This document shows, one piece after another, positions 1 to 11,451 of a stretch of 52,500 nucleotides of DNA. Source of the stretch: Cryptococcus deneoformans JEC21 (lineage: Eukaryota > Basidiomycota > Tremellomycetes > Tremellales > Cryptococcaceae); NCBI RefSeq assembly GCF_000091045.1, contig NC_006692.1:1202221-1254720 (forward strand). Reading direction: 5' to 3'. The notes below the pieces were generated by a model. That model was given only the letters and a program-made list of their open reading frames with translations. It searched no databases and was not told where the DNA came from. Both the position numbers and the translations under genes were made by a program. The first letter of the stretch is position 1; each line of letters starts with the position of its first letter.

Positions 1-1968
1 AGTGATAGAGTTGGCTGTTGAACAAGCTATGAGCAACGACGAAGCAAAGGGGTTCTCAGAATTGTACCATTTTTCCATTGAAACTGATAAATTCGCTTCT
101 CTCGTCAAATCTCTTGAAAACTACCTTGCCAAGAGAGTTTCAACACTCATTTCCGACCCAGTCAATGATCCACGTATGATAGACGAAACCCTCAAACTCA
201 AACGTTTCGCCGAAAAAACTGTATCCAACCTCTTTTCCGAGGAAGACACCGAACCTCTTCCAGCGGATGAAGATGTAAAGATGATTTCGGTTGAGGAGAA
301 AGAGGAGAGAGAAAAAGAGAAGGAAGCTGCAAAGGAAAAGAGGCAAAGTGTGAGAATGAGAATGTTTGAACTCGAAGAAGCCGTCAGGTCGGGCTTCAAG
401 ACAGGAATGGGTAGTCGACAAAACGCCCCTGCCGAATGGATTGCCAAGCATCTCGATGCCGCCATGCGTAAAGGCCAAGGATCCGGCACTGAAGAACAGT
501 TTAATAATCACTTGGATGAGATTGTCACACTGATCGGGTTTACCAAAGACAAAGATGTGTTCAAGGCATTTTACTCGAGTCAATTGGCCAAGAGGCTGTT
601 GTTGAATAAAAGTGCGAGTAATGATCAGGAAAAGACCATGGTGGCAAAACTTCAAAAGGGTAGGTGGACTCTCCCTCCGTTGTCTGAGAAGGTGAAGCTA
701 ATGAGACAACCGCAGAGCTGGGAGAAGAATTCACGTCGGGAGATGTGATGATGAAGGACCTTCAACTTTCAGAAACGTAAGTGTAGTCTACCGATTGGTA
801 AATCTTTTGTTCTAACTGCCTCCTTCAGGCTCGTACGATCATACCAACTGGCACAGTCCAGAGGTCCAGCACAGTATGGCGAGACATCCAACTTTACCGC
901 CAACGTACTCACTGAGTCTGCATGGCCTGCGTAAGTTCACAACCACCCCCTCACTTCGCAACCCTCAAATGCCACCCATCACATACTGGCCTCTTGATTT
1001 TGTACTTATTTTCCCTTCCGTTGTAGCTATCCCCTCCTCAAAGACGGCTGGAATTTCCACCTTACTCCATCCCTTCAATCCTCAATCGACGATTTCACCT
1101 CCTGGTACACCACTCAACACAAGAACCGTGTCCTCTCCTGGCGATTCCAACTTGCAACTGTTACTCTTACCGCCCGATTCCCAAGTGGACGGTACGAAGT
1201 CGGGGTCAGCCTATTCCAGGCGGTCGTGCTCCTTTTGTATAATGAGATTGAAAGCTTGACATTTGCGGAAATTAAGGAGAGGACTGGTATCGGTAAGTTG
1301 CTTTATTCCCCAACACATGCCATCACGACTTGAGCTGCGAGCTGGTACTTATTTGGCCGGTCTGTGTCTACAGAGAATAATGAATTGGTCAGAACACTTC
1401 AATCGTTAGCGCTAGGTAGGAAAGGTACCCGAGTTCTTCTTAAGAAGCCCTCCGGCAAGGAGGTCAATCCTACAGATATCTTTGCTTGGAACAAGGGCTT
1501 CACGAGCGAACGCATCAAATTCAAAATCAACCAGATCCAACAGGATATGTCTGTAGGTCATTGTCTCTTCATGATATGTATCAACTGCAATTTGCTTACC
1601 ACGTGACGTGGGCCACTTAGGCGGAAGAATCCCGCAAGACAAACGAACAAGTCGCTCTCGACCGAGTGTCCATCCTCGAAGCTACCATTGTCCGAATCAT
1701 GAAATCCCGCAAGAAGCTTACCCTCCAGCTGTTGATTGATGGGGTCGTTAGCGACGTCTCAAAAAGGTTCCCGCCGGATGTGAAGGAGATTAAGAAGAGG
1801 GTGGAGAGCCTGATTGAACGAGAAGTGAGTGACCTTTTGTGCAATTTAGTATTCCACCGTGCTCCGTGAAATATATATTTAGACAGTCATGACGCTAATG
1901 CTGCATCTTGTGTTCAGTTCATGGCCCGAGACGAGGAAGATCGATCTATTCTCCACTATGTTGCTTAA
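1..1968 (+). CDS. CUL4: Cullin, CUL4-like, 5'-truncated by the window edge
   Basis: Scaffold of a cullin-RING ubiquitin ligase. Exons read 1-659, 716-776, 829-930, 1027-1292, 1374-1552, 1621-1824 and 1918-1968, all in phase; the N-terminal cullin repeats lie outside the window. The cullin-homology region is clear: a KDVFKAFYSSQLAKRLL block, FTANVLTESAWP, then a C-terminal winged-helix domain with the neddylation motif ATIVRIMKSRKKL and the usual cullin ending HYVA. The stretch KFKINQIQ favours CUL4 over CUL3, but the assignment rests on memory of the families. A charged Glu/Lys-rich insert near nucleotides 240-350 is unusual. The partner would be a DDB1-type adaptor in the nucleus. CUL3 remains an alternative. 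Confidence 0.88.
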
Positions 1969-2425
1969 GATCCGATCATGTGTACTGCTGTTCCCCTTCA
2001 GATTGTACCGCCAAATTTACCGCATGTATCATACTATCTCCCAATTGACCAAGCTGGATATGCATCAGGTGGTTGTAGTAGTATCATGTGTATCTCTGCT
2101 CTGTTCAGATTGAGTTTAAAAAAACTATGCACTCCAGTGGTCACGGTTGTTCGGACGAGCGGAGCTACGATCAGATCGGAGCGACAAAGCAAAAGGATTA
2201 GATATTACGTACTATTAACTTCTTGCCTCCACTTGCACTCCTCTTATCTGCCAAAAGGCAACAACAGTACGTACATATGTGGGTACACCTCGTGAAAAAG
2301 AGCAAAAATAAATCTGGCAAACAAAGTAGACTGTAAGCATATATATAGATACACAAGCTCCAAAAAGGTTGCTCCTCAGGACTAGCTCAGAAATGTGCGC
2401 TCAAAGAACATAGAATCATTCTACT
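1969..2425. other. Intergenic, cullin 3' UTR and kinase promoter
   Basis: The 457 bases between the cullin stop and the kinase start hold no convincing coding exon. An AT-rich stretch near 2335-2352 precedes the kinase start by about 80 bases. Nothing else is recognisable. Confidence 0.5.
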
Positions 2426-4101
2426 ATGGACAGAAGACGCCTAGTCATTGGGCAAGGTATGTCCGGTTTTCACTAATTGTCTGTTTATGCTCTCCGCGAA
2501 TTGACATTTCGAGCATCAGGTCGACATGGAGCCGTGATTGCGCAACCAACGCCCTCAGTTCCCACAGTCTGGGATAAAAGGAGTAGACCAGGCACTACGG
2601 ACGCCAATCAATGGAGAGCAACTTCTTTAGGCGGCCTGGAGGGATGGCAGGCCGTCAAGATTGTTTCTGCCCCCCCAGATGGAAGATTGAGAAGCATGCT
2701 GCCTCATGATGTAGGGAAAGAAGTTGCAATTCTCAAGAGATTGGATCACTCAAATGTGAGCAGCCATGACCAGAGTTATTCGAACAGAACAGAGCAGCTC
2801 AAGTTCCTTGTATTTAAACAACTGCAGATCGTCAAGCTTGTAGAGCACCACTACGACACCGATCTCCTCGAGCACTACCTTCACTTTCCATTATTTGTCT
2901 GCACTCTGACCGATTTATTCAGAGATCCTTCCTTTCCCTTCGAGCCACCTGCTATTCCTCTACCACATCCTTCTCCTCAGTCGTCTCTCAGCGTCACCAC
3001 AGGTTTATCATATCAGCTGCTCACAGCCCTCGATTATCTGGCATCCAATGACGTTGCCCACCGCGACATTAACCCGTCAAATCTCCTGATCGACTTCTGT
3101 GGGAACCTCAAGCTTGTCGATTTCGGTACTGCCTGGTCAGGCTCATCTGCCTTGATGATGGACGCCCAAGGCGGGACTGTCGTGGGGCATGATCGTTCAG
3201 CAACCGGGAGAGAACAAAGCCAGGGCGACGATGACGGTGGCAGGGCTTGCAGCTCATGTAATGTCGGAACGGGAGCCTATCGAGCACCGGAACTTTTGTT
3301 TTCACCAGTGAGGTACGATCCATACGCTGTAGACTCGTGGGCAGCGGGATGCGTGATTGCCCAAATGTTCAGGCCATTTGGGTCATGCTATCCCCATGAG
3401 TTTGATGATGCCGGAAGCGATACGGATAGTGATAGCGACGCTAGAAGTGACGGTGAAGAAGACAGTGACAATTGGAGCGACGATATGGAAGATCCAGATC
3501 CACTTGATGAGTCCTGGCATCGCGTACGAAATAGCGGTGGCGATGGAAACGGCACTGGTTATCGTACTGATACTGCAACTGGTGGTGATAATCGGGAGAT
3601 GGGTGAAAGACAGCCAATATTCGACGCTAGCTTTGGTACATTAGGTTTGGCGGCTAGTATCTTCAAGATCAGGGGAACTCCAGTACTTGACATTTGGCCT
3701 GTAAGTTTAGTTTCATCGGTTGATTTCGACATCTCATCTCATCTCAACGCGGTACGTTGTGGACCATGAAGCTAATCATTTAGTTCAACCAGGCCTTTAA
3801 CCAGCTCCCAGACGCAGGCAAAATCGAATTCCCGTCCTCCCACCCCACCCCTTTAACCTCTCCACTCATTCTTCCTCATCTCCAAGAAGGACTCGATGAA
3901 TTGATGGCAGCAGCAAGTGAAGTGATAGAGGGTCTCTTGACGCTTGACCCCGATCGGAGGCTTACCGCCAAGAAAGCTCTACAGTCGAGATGGTTTGAAG
4001 GGGTGGATAACGTACTTGTGCAAGGTGTTTGTCGGCCATGGGTTGATGTAGGGAAGAAGAGTTTGGAGCGCAAGATTCAGAGTGTATGGTATGATTTATG
4101 A
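2426..4101 (+). CDS. CDK/CAK-like serine-threonine protein kinase
   Basis: Predicted 485-aa kinase from exons 2426-2456, 2520-2755, 2828-3700 and 3784-4101. The start is chosen because splicing joins MDRRRLVIGQ to GRHGAVIAQ, rebuilding the glycine loop. AVKIV carries the ATP-binding Lys, KEVAILKRLDH is helix C, the catalytic loop reads HRDINPSN (about residues 167-174), DFG is intact near 187, and GTGAYRAPELL is the APE motif. The C-lobe ends with LLTLDPDRRLTAKKAL, as in CDKs. Two features are odd. The catalytic-loop Lys (HRDxK) is Asn, and there are two large inserts, one in the activation segment and one Asp/Ser-rich around nucleotides 3400-3600. The family resemblance is to CDK-activating kinases such as Csk1/Cak1 or CDK20; the exact orthologue is not established. 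Confidence 0.85.
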
Positions 4102-6072
4102 CCGTCATAATCGCCCTAATCACCATCGCTTGCAGGATATAATGATAGTTGATAGTTTACAGGTGATCAAATGTTGTATGCATATGGCTTAGTACGTACG
4201 AAGAACCGTCGTCCTCTGTTTATACCCTTGTTTTCCCTTTCCGGCCCACCAGTCACTCGCCTCTCGCCCTTCTTCCGGGATTACACGTTCTACGTACAAT
4301 TAATATTGTCTTTTGTCGCAATTTGACGGCCAATACCTTCAGTAGGCCTTAGTAGGAGCAGGACTGAGGCTGTAAAACTGCAACTGATCATTTAAATTGT
4401 AGATAAGTCATGAGAGAAGGAGGAGAGGAAGCTACGAAGGTCAGGAGGTTAAAGGTGTTGAGTGTTTGTTCTTGATGGGAATGGCGATATAATGTCTACA
4501 TATCGGCAGCAAGTTTAGCTGCGTATGCCCCCACATGTCATGTATGTTTTCATAGCGAATGAGACACTGCTCTAAAAACTAATAACAGATGGTGGCGAAA
4601 AAACGTTGCAGAAGAGTGCGATGCGTGCAAGATTGACGCCCGAAAGGCATCTCGAGGAAAACGGAAATGGACGAAGGAGAATTCGTGGACGGTATACGGA
4701 GAACAGATCGGCCACTGGAAGCGGGGGGGGTTTAAAGGGAGCGCAAGGTGGAAGAGGAAAGAGAAGAAGAAGAGCAACGTCGTCGATAAACGGAGTGCTT
4801 GCGCAAGAGTGTATTAGATGCCCCCTCCTAGTGCCAGTCATCGTGGTAATGGAGTGGCACGCAACACTGGAGTGGTATGCTATTATTATATCACAGTACG
4901 AGTAAGAAATAGAAGATAGAGGAAGAGGGAAGGGAGTCGGAAGATGTAAGTGCATGAATCGAAATCATCACCGATGGCCGCTAATAAAGCCCAGAACCGG
5001 GCATTGGTACACTTGGCGTCGGACTCAAGAGTTGCCAATTTTGCTTGGTCTCGACGATTCCTTGTCCCTCCTTCTTGTCATTTTAAAGCTGTGAAGACTG
5101 AAAAACTGAAGACTGAAAACTGAATGATGAGTCCTACGGCTCGCGGGAAGTTCAATGATGGATACATAGGTTTGAATGTTTGTGTCATTTTGATATTCCA
5201 TGTCGGCCTCCGTCACTCTGTCCATTTGCTATTTGCCGATGCGGACAACTGCCGCTGATGGACAGCTGCCGGAGTGTTGGTATTATTAGCAGCTGGTCAG
5301 TTGTCATAGTTGATGTTATGCGTATTCCACCTAAGAAGCAGTGGAAATGAGTAATGCCGCCGCTGGCCGTATCCTTGTTAGACCGAGCCATGGGGTATGT
5401 GCAGAAGGGTGCGCGCCAAGTTGCAGCAGCCAGAAGAGTACGACGCTTCTTGAGCAAGAAGTGAAAGAGGAAAGAGAAAATGACGGAACCCCGTGATAGA
5501 ATAATGGAAAAAGAAGGGAGAAGATTAGATGTACGACTCCATGACGTGAGCAGCATGACACTGCCAGGACAAATTGCCGTAATGCAGGGAAAGCGTACCG
5601 GGGTGGTCCGTGCGCTGGGGGAAGCACCCAAGCCTCCACCTTTTTGTGCCTAGTTTGTTTGGGGCATTTTCCTGAGATGGCAGTTCTCGGCAAGGCTGCA
5701 CCCCAAATATTTACTTATAGCCAATTGCGGCCCGTGCGCAAGAGATGGAAAGAGATACCTTTTGCGGCAAATGCAGCAGAGCACAGAGTAGAGAAGCAGC
5801 GTTGCTCCAGAAATCCGCTTCGTCTTCCTTCCTTCCATCCTCCTTCCATCCTCTTTCCATTCTCGAGCACAAACGCTTTGCCACTCCGACGCAGCATCGG
5901 TGGACACCAAACTGCAGACCCCGTTACAGCTACACGCTACGGCGGTTCCTATCCCTGCGCGTTCCAGTTTCGCCCTTTTTCCGTTACTCTGCAGGGCACT
6001 CCCTGTTTGGTCGCGAACTGGATTCTTTCATCTCTGCTGTTGACAATCACTCTTCGCGACCACTGCGAGACC
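4102..6072. other. Long intergenic region and presumed leader of the next gene
   Basis: About 2 kb with no gene I can support on either strand. Short open frames exist, but they are low-complexity or Ser/Phe-rich and lack splice structure. From about 5640 to 6180 the sequence becomes pyrimidine-rich (TTCC/CTCC runs), as expected for a promoter and long 5' leader of the gene starting at 6181. A non-coding transcript cannot be excluded. Confidence 0.45.
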
Positions 6073-6093
6073 ATGATTAGCATCGTTCAATAA
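6073..6093 (+). promoter_or_regulatory. Short upstream ORF in the leader of the 6181 gene
   Basis: A six-codon frame (MISIVQ, then stop) lies 87 bases upstream of the main ATG at 6181. If the leader is transcribed as its pyrimidine-rich composition suggests, this uORF would sit in the mature 5' UTR and could reduce translation of the main frame. Its start context is CGAGACCATGA, with a purine at -3. Confidence 0.4.
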
Positions 6094-6180
6094 TAGACGG
6101 CCCAGCGTTCGTCGCACCTTTCACCCAGTTTACTTTGAGCAGCAACTTCTCTCGCGCTCGAATAGGCAGCAGTTGCCACC

Positions 6181-8270
6181 ATGACGTCCGCACAGTCCCC
6201 ACAATTTGTTTACGGCGGTTTCTCACCCCGTCTTTCCGACCAGCCTGTAGTTTCCCTCACCCCATCGCCACCCCGACGAATGCCGGGCTCTCCTTCATTC
6301 GCCTCTCCTTGCCGGGAGCACTGTACGCTGTCCTTTGGCAAAATTCCGCTTCCGACCTCGACCGCCGTTTCCACCGACTCCGAAGCTGGTACTTTCAGTT
6401 CCGATTGGCACTGCGCTAGCGATGCCCGGAACGGTGCTCAGTCGCCTTCACTCATCACTTCGCTTTTCCAAACCAACTCTTTTTCCCGATCAAGGCTACC
6501 TTCCGCTGGGTCAGCATCAGGGTCTAATCCCGTATCACCCGCGACGACTGGCGTGAGCGCTACAAAACCTATATTACGGAGAGATACGTTCTCGACGAAC
6601 GGTGAGGACGGTTCACGAGATCATGAAATGTTCAACGGGTTTGTGTTAGGTGTGGCGAGGGTGCCGGAAGAGGATCGAGCGGCAATGGATCGGCTTCCAC
6701 GAAAGAAAAATCCCTCGACGTTGACTTTTGCTGTCAAGCCTTGCCCTGTTTCGACTGATTCGGAGGCTGGGACATTCAGTTCAGATTGGCATTGTCATGT
6801 GGGTGGCGATTGTCGCGATGTGCAATCATTTACTAATTATCTGTGTAGTCGAACGCTTTTCCTACTCAAGCGAGACAACCGCCAAGATCTTCAGCGACAG
6901 CGCCTGCCCCGGTGATATTAAACGGTATCTTGAGCCCAGTCGAAGGTAGCGTTGGCGCGACGAAGCCGATTTTACGGCGAGATACAATCTCGGCAGCTGA
7001 AGAAGGCGGTACGCGTGATGGCGAGAGCAATGTGTCAAAGGTGCCAGAATGTGACGAACAAAATGTCTCGAATCAGCCGCCGTTGAGAAGAAGACCTTCA
7101 GCACTGACATTTGCCGTCAACCCTTGTCCCCCAATGTCCCCTCGCTCTATTAATGCTCAATATAACCAACGCACCCGATCTCGGTCGACGTCTACATCCA
7201 TATCTAACATGTCCACCCTTCGTTCTCCACCTCCCAGCACCCCTTCTTGGTGTTCTACACATTCGGAAGAAGATTCAGAAGAGGATGAAGATGAAGAAAA
7301 TGAGGACGATGATGGGTTTGTGGAATCACCGATCGCGATCCCTGGTCACGAGTTTGATTCCGACGAGGGGTATCATGAAGATGAGGAAGATGGGTTTACG
7401 TCGGGTGAGGACGACGCTGTCACCGGTATCGGCACTTTTACAAACATGGCCAAGTTTCAAAATCGGCCTTCATGGGCCGAAACTCGATGGGCCAGTCCTA
7501 ACGTTCCTTCTACTCCCCGTCGAAAATTTGGATCAAATCGGGAGCACGCGTACCCTTCTTACCTGCCGTCGACATCAGACGACGGCGATGTTGAAGCTCC
7601 TATTCAACCTGCATATCAGCGTGGCCGCTCTTCCATCCGTATACTCACCGATAAACCTTCTAACTCGCAATGCTCTCGCCATCGTTCACCCCCTCCTCCC
7701 ATCATCACCGCTCCACCAGCAGCAAGGTCACCTTCTGCTGCTGAGCTCTGTCGGAGAAGAGGAAGTGCTGGTGCTGGTGCATCGGCGTCTGCTTCCGTCT
7801 CTGGTATCGCTTCCGCACGAGCATCTGGTGCCACCGTCGGTCCAGCCAAGATCCTCACACGAGGCTGGAAGTCCGATGACGCTGCATTCTTCCCATCTCG
7901 AAGAGAGCCCCAATCCGCAACTGTTGCGGAAACGGGTCGAACCATTCGTTTCCCATCGGTCCCTCCGGCGCCTATTGGAGAACGAAAAGCATCTTTACCA
8001 CTTCTTGTTTCTGCTGGTCCCGCGAACACCACTGGCGGTATGGCAAACGCCACGCAGACGCCAGCGCAAATGCCATTGCAGGGTCGTCAGCTGTCAACCG
8101 GTGGGATACTAAGAAGAGACAAGTTGGAAGAGATGGAAATCGCCAGAGGGAAAGGTGAGCGGTTGGAACCTGGTGGAGGATTATCGAGGAGTTTGGATGG
8201 GGGGTTTATGGGGGAGATGGATATGGGTTTGGAAGGTGTGGAAGAAGGGATTGAGGGGATGGAGATGTGA
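6181..8270 (+). CDS. Unrecognised 679-aa protein with repeated motifs, acidic and low-complexity
   Basis: Two exons, 6181-6798 and 6849-8270; the 50-nt intron has a perfect TACTAAT branch box and restores one frame. The start context GCCACCATGAC is near ideal. I do not recognise the family. Three motif types recur: STDSEAGTFSSDWHC at residues 64-78 and 191-205; KPILRRDT at about 129-136 and 245-252, with a shorter ILRRD near 626; and LTFAVxPCP at about 181-189 and 292-300. A Glu/Asp-rich stretch follows (nucleotides about 7260-7430), then Ser/Pro/Ala-rich, presumably disordered sequence ending in a Gly/Met/Glu-rich tail. There is no signal peptide or membrane segment. The repeats look like short linear docking motifs; a scaffold or regulatory role is inference. 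An apparent intron at 8292-8346 would lie in the 3' UTR. Confidence 0.75.
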
Positions 8271-8976
8271 TTGGTTCACGTCGGATCGTTTTGGTAAGCA
8301 CTCCTCTTATTTTCTTGAGTGTATCTTTGACTGACGAGCCTTGTAGAATTCATTGATGATTGATTCTCGTCAGTAGAACTGTAATTCAGAAAAAAATCGT
8401 TGTTCGTTTACGATATCAATTGGTTCATGTGTCAGGAGAAGAAGATTATCATTGTGCTGGCTTGGTGGAATTTGTTGCTTGTTGCAGTTATTGAGGAATT
8501 TGGTTGGACATGGGCCGGAAAGAGTTTAGACTGAAGGGAGAGGGATAGCACTCTACATTTACGAATAGACTTAGCATTTCTATATATCTACAGGCAGTCC
8601 TGTTGTTAATGGCATCCCGCATAGGGTAAACACAAAATCGCGTTGATCCTTTCTGCTTGGCGTTTCCATCAATTGAGCATCCTGTTGAGTCAAATGGCTC
8701 AACCTTCTTTTGGACCGCTTAATAAATCAATATCGTTGAGGAAGTGCTACAGTGTCATATTGTGGTGAAATCACTTTTGACTTGTTCATCCCCATAACCC
8801 AAGATGCCTAATTTAATTTAGCTCTGATACACTAAGCTCGTTTAAAATGGCCATAAATAGTACACTAATGTGGCAAACCCTTGTAACCAAACCAGTCTCT
8901 TCTGTCCTACATTGCAAACCCTCCCAAAAAGACAAAAAGACATGACGTTATGAGCCTTCTTCTCGTGTGCCATAAT
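8271..8976. other. Convergent 3' ends
   Basis: The 706 bases between two convergent genes are AT-rich and hold only presumed 3' UTRs. GTAAGC at 8292 and TTGTAG ending at 8346 look like a 3'-UTR intron of the upstream gene. No coding exon is seen. Confidence 0.5.
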
Positions 8977-11451
8977 TCACGAAGATCCGTAGGGCGATCC
9001 AGCCGCAAAACCTGGCAAATCCGGTAATTTTCTTGGTGAATTTCTTCGTTCTGGCACTGCACCACTAGTACCATTCGACGTAAACGCTCCCTGTCTTGCA
9101 GGTGAACCCTGCCCTATCTGCACTCTGGTACACATTCCTATTGTTGCTTGCGTTGACACAGCACTCTGCGGCTGTTCACTCTCCCTCGTCTCGCCATCGC
9201 TAACACTCAGTGATGAGCTCACATTGCTATCACTCCTATGCCTTCCTCCACTTTCATCATCATCTCCTCCTACCAACGCTTGCCTCTCTTCCCGCTCTTG
9301 TGCATTGTTTCTGTCCTTCTTCGACAAAGTCGGATAATCGTGGTGCTCCCGTCTGGGAGATTTCTCGTTGCTGCTATCCCGGTTTCGGTTGATATGTGGG
9401 ATATGAAGGGAGAGATCCGGGCCAGACTGAAAGCTAAATAGCCCGCTGAGACCTTTATTCGTGCCCGACGGCCGTGCAATCTGAGGTACATTGGCTCGCG
9501 CGGGATAGATAGCGTAGGGGTCGTTGTAGCTCAGAGGTTCAGCCAACACCTCTTCTGAGGCACCATCAACGTGCACCTTTGTACGGCTCGATCCGTTTTC
9601 CCTGTTTGCCTCGACTTCCTTCTCATATGCATCTTCGTCTTCTTCCATGACAGGTGGGTAAATAGGACCAGAGCTGTGGCGGTAACCGTTGTGATGGTCA
9701 GCCGAGAAAGGAAGATAGGTGTGCATGGCGTCTTGGTCGGGTCCTTGGTTGTAATGATATTGGTGGACAATGTCGCCTTCCTCAAACTAAGAGATTGTCA
9801 GCTGTGCTACTGAGCCCTCGAGAATTAACATACTTTGATGCTCTTTGACCGCTGAGGAGAGGGGTACTGGTCATGTGGACTTCTAAAACTTTTTCCACTC
9901 AAAATGGTTGGAGACTTGGCCGAGTGTAATGAAATTTGGCTCATAGCATCGGAAGGCATGGGATTGTCAGACACTACATCGTATGAGCATAACTCTTGGT
10001 CCCTAGTGAGATAGTACTTACATTGGAATCTCGGTAAATGTTCCAAACCGTGGGTAGACAAGTTGGCAGCGCCATACTTCCCTCCGTTCAGGGTGCTAGC
10101 ATTACTCATGCGTCTATTCACACTCCTTGCTCTGATGATACTGCCCACTGCACCGAAACCTCCTCTCAGCGCATCCATGCCCGGATCTTCGTAGCTTGAC
10201 ACCTGACCTTTCTCTGCATCCTCTGTCTGATGTCTTGATGCCTCCATAAGTATAGTGGATTTGCGATCCAGTTTGTTGGCAAGCTCTTTGGGATTAACTT
10301 TGGAGAGCTGGAGGAGAGTGATACCAAGACACGTGACGAGGAAGCCAAGGACCATAGTAATCAGCGTAACTGCTGAGGCTTTGAGACCTTTGTAGAGGAT
10401 AAACGAGGTGATGAGGGTTGCGGAAGTGAAGAAACAAAAGTATACTGGGACGACCATGGAAGTGCTACAAGCTGTTAGCCGTGTTAAGCCATAAAGGGTT
10501 ACACTCACTTGAAGAGCTCCAAAGCTTTGTTCAAATAGTTGATCCTAATTTATGTTAACATACAGTAAATGACAGATGATGATGTCAACTCACTCGGTTA
10601 ATAGTGTGACGATAACAAAAACAAACAAGAACCAAAAAAACCAGTTCTTCACTTGGTTATCGCCTTGGATACTCGTCAAAATACTTGCACCCAACCCTTG
10701 AGTACAGCTGACACTGATACCTCCAATCAAAGAACAAATACTAATATACGGCATCATGTTCTTTTTCCCGTATTTTGGTGCGACAAAGAATACCACCACC
10801 AGACTTGCTGCGATAGAAAGTGAAGCCCAAACGAGGAATCCGACAGATAAAAACATCTTCTTGAACTCATTGATTGTGGTGACAGATTGCTCTTCCGGGG
10901 CATTGAGAGCGATAATGACGGCTCCCATAATACAAAGTGTACATCCTATCCAACCCTGTAAGAGGGTGAGTTTGCGCAACTTGGTCCCATTTTGGACTCA
11001 CAAAAAACGTGAGCTTTTCTTTCAGCATGAAATGTGATAATATAGCGGCCACGACTACTGAGAGGGCACCCATGGGAGTCACCAAAATGGCTTCTGTGAA
11101 TGCACTACTCGTCTCTCAGCATGGTTCTTCTTTCGGCCAAAGCTACACTCACTAAGCCACAAAGTTGCAGATCTCTCCAACAATCATTGTCAACATTCCC
11201 GCCCACCATATCCAACTCTTCAGATACCCATGGCCCTCTCCTGCTTGGTTCCCATACTTTTCCGTGGAATTGATTAGCCCCTTCTTCTTGATCACAAAAC
11301 TTGTTCCGATGAGAAGACCGCTACCGACGGCAAGACAGATGCCGACGAGCTTGAAAACTGAGTTTGAGCTAGAATCAACGATGCCTGCTGCCGACGTGCT
11401 CGCGGACGCTGTTGCTGACGTTGTCGAGGAAGCTGAAATCGATGAAGACAT
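8977..11451 (-). CDS. NIPA-type magnesium transporter with long cytosolic tail
   Basis: Predicted 730-aa membrane protein of the NIPA (DUF803) family, which moves Mg2+ across plasma or endosomal membranes. Exons in coding order: 11451-11153, 11104-11002, 10955-10594, 10544-10509, 10464-10022, 9973-9834 and 9786-8977. After a Ser/Ala/Thr-rich N-terminus, about nine hydrophobic segments follow, including the family blocks GTSFVIKKKGL, TPMGALSVVVAAILSHFMLKEKL, NKALELFNTSMVVPVYFCFFTS and LGITLLQLSK. The last 400 or so residues are hydrophilic, Ser- and acid-rich and probably disordered, much longer than in animal NIPA proteins. The intron at 9974-10021 is 48 nt long, in frame and free of stops, so retention would simply add 16 residues. 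Homology is clear; ion specificity is inferred from the family. Confidence 0.9.

Noticed and set aside
5185..5631. 148-codon minus-strand open frame in the 4.1-6.1 kb gap
   Set aside because: Ser/Thr/Phe-rich with no motif, no splice structure and start and stop unlike neighbouring genes; the composition fits chance in a pyrimidine-rich region.
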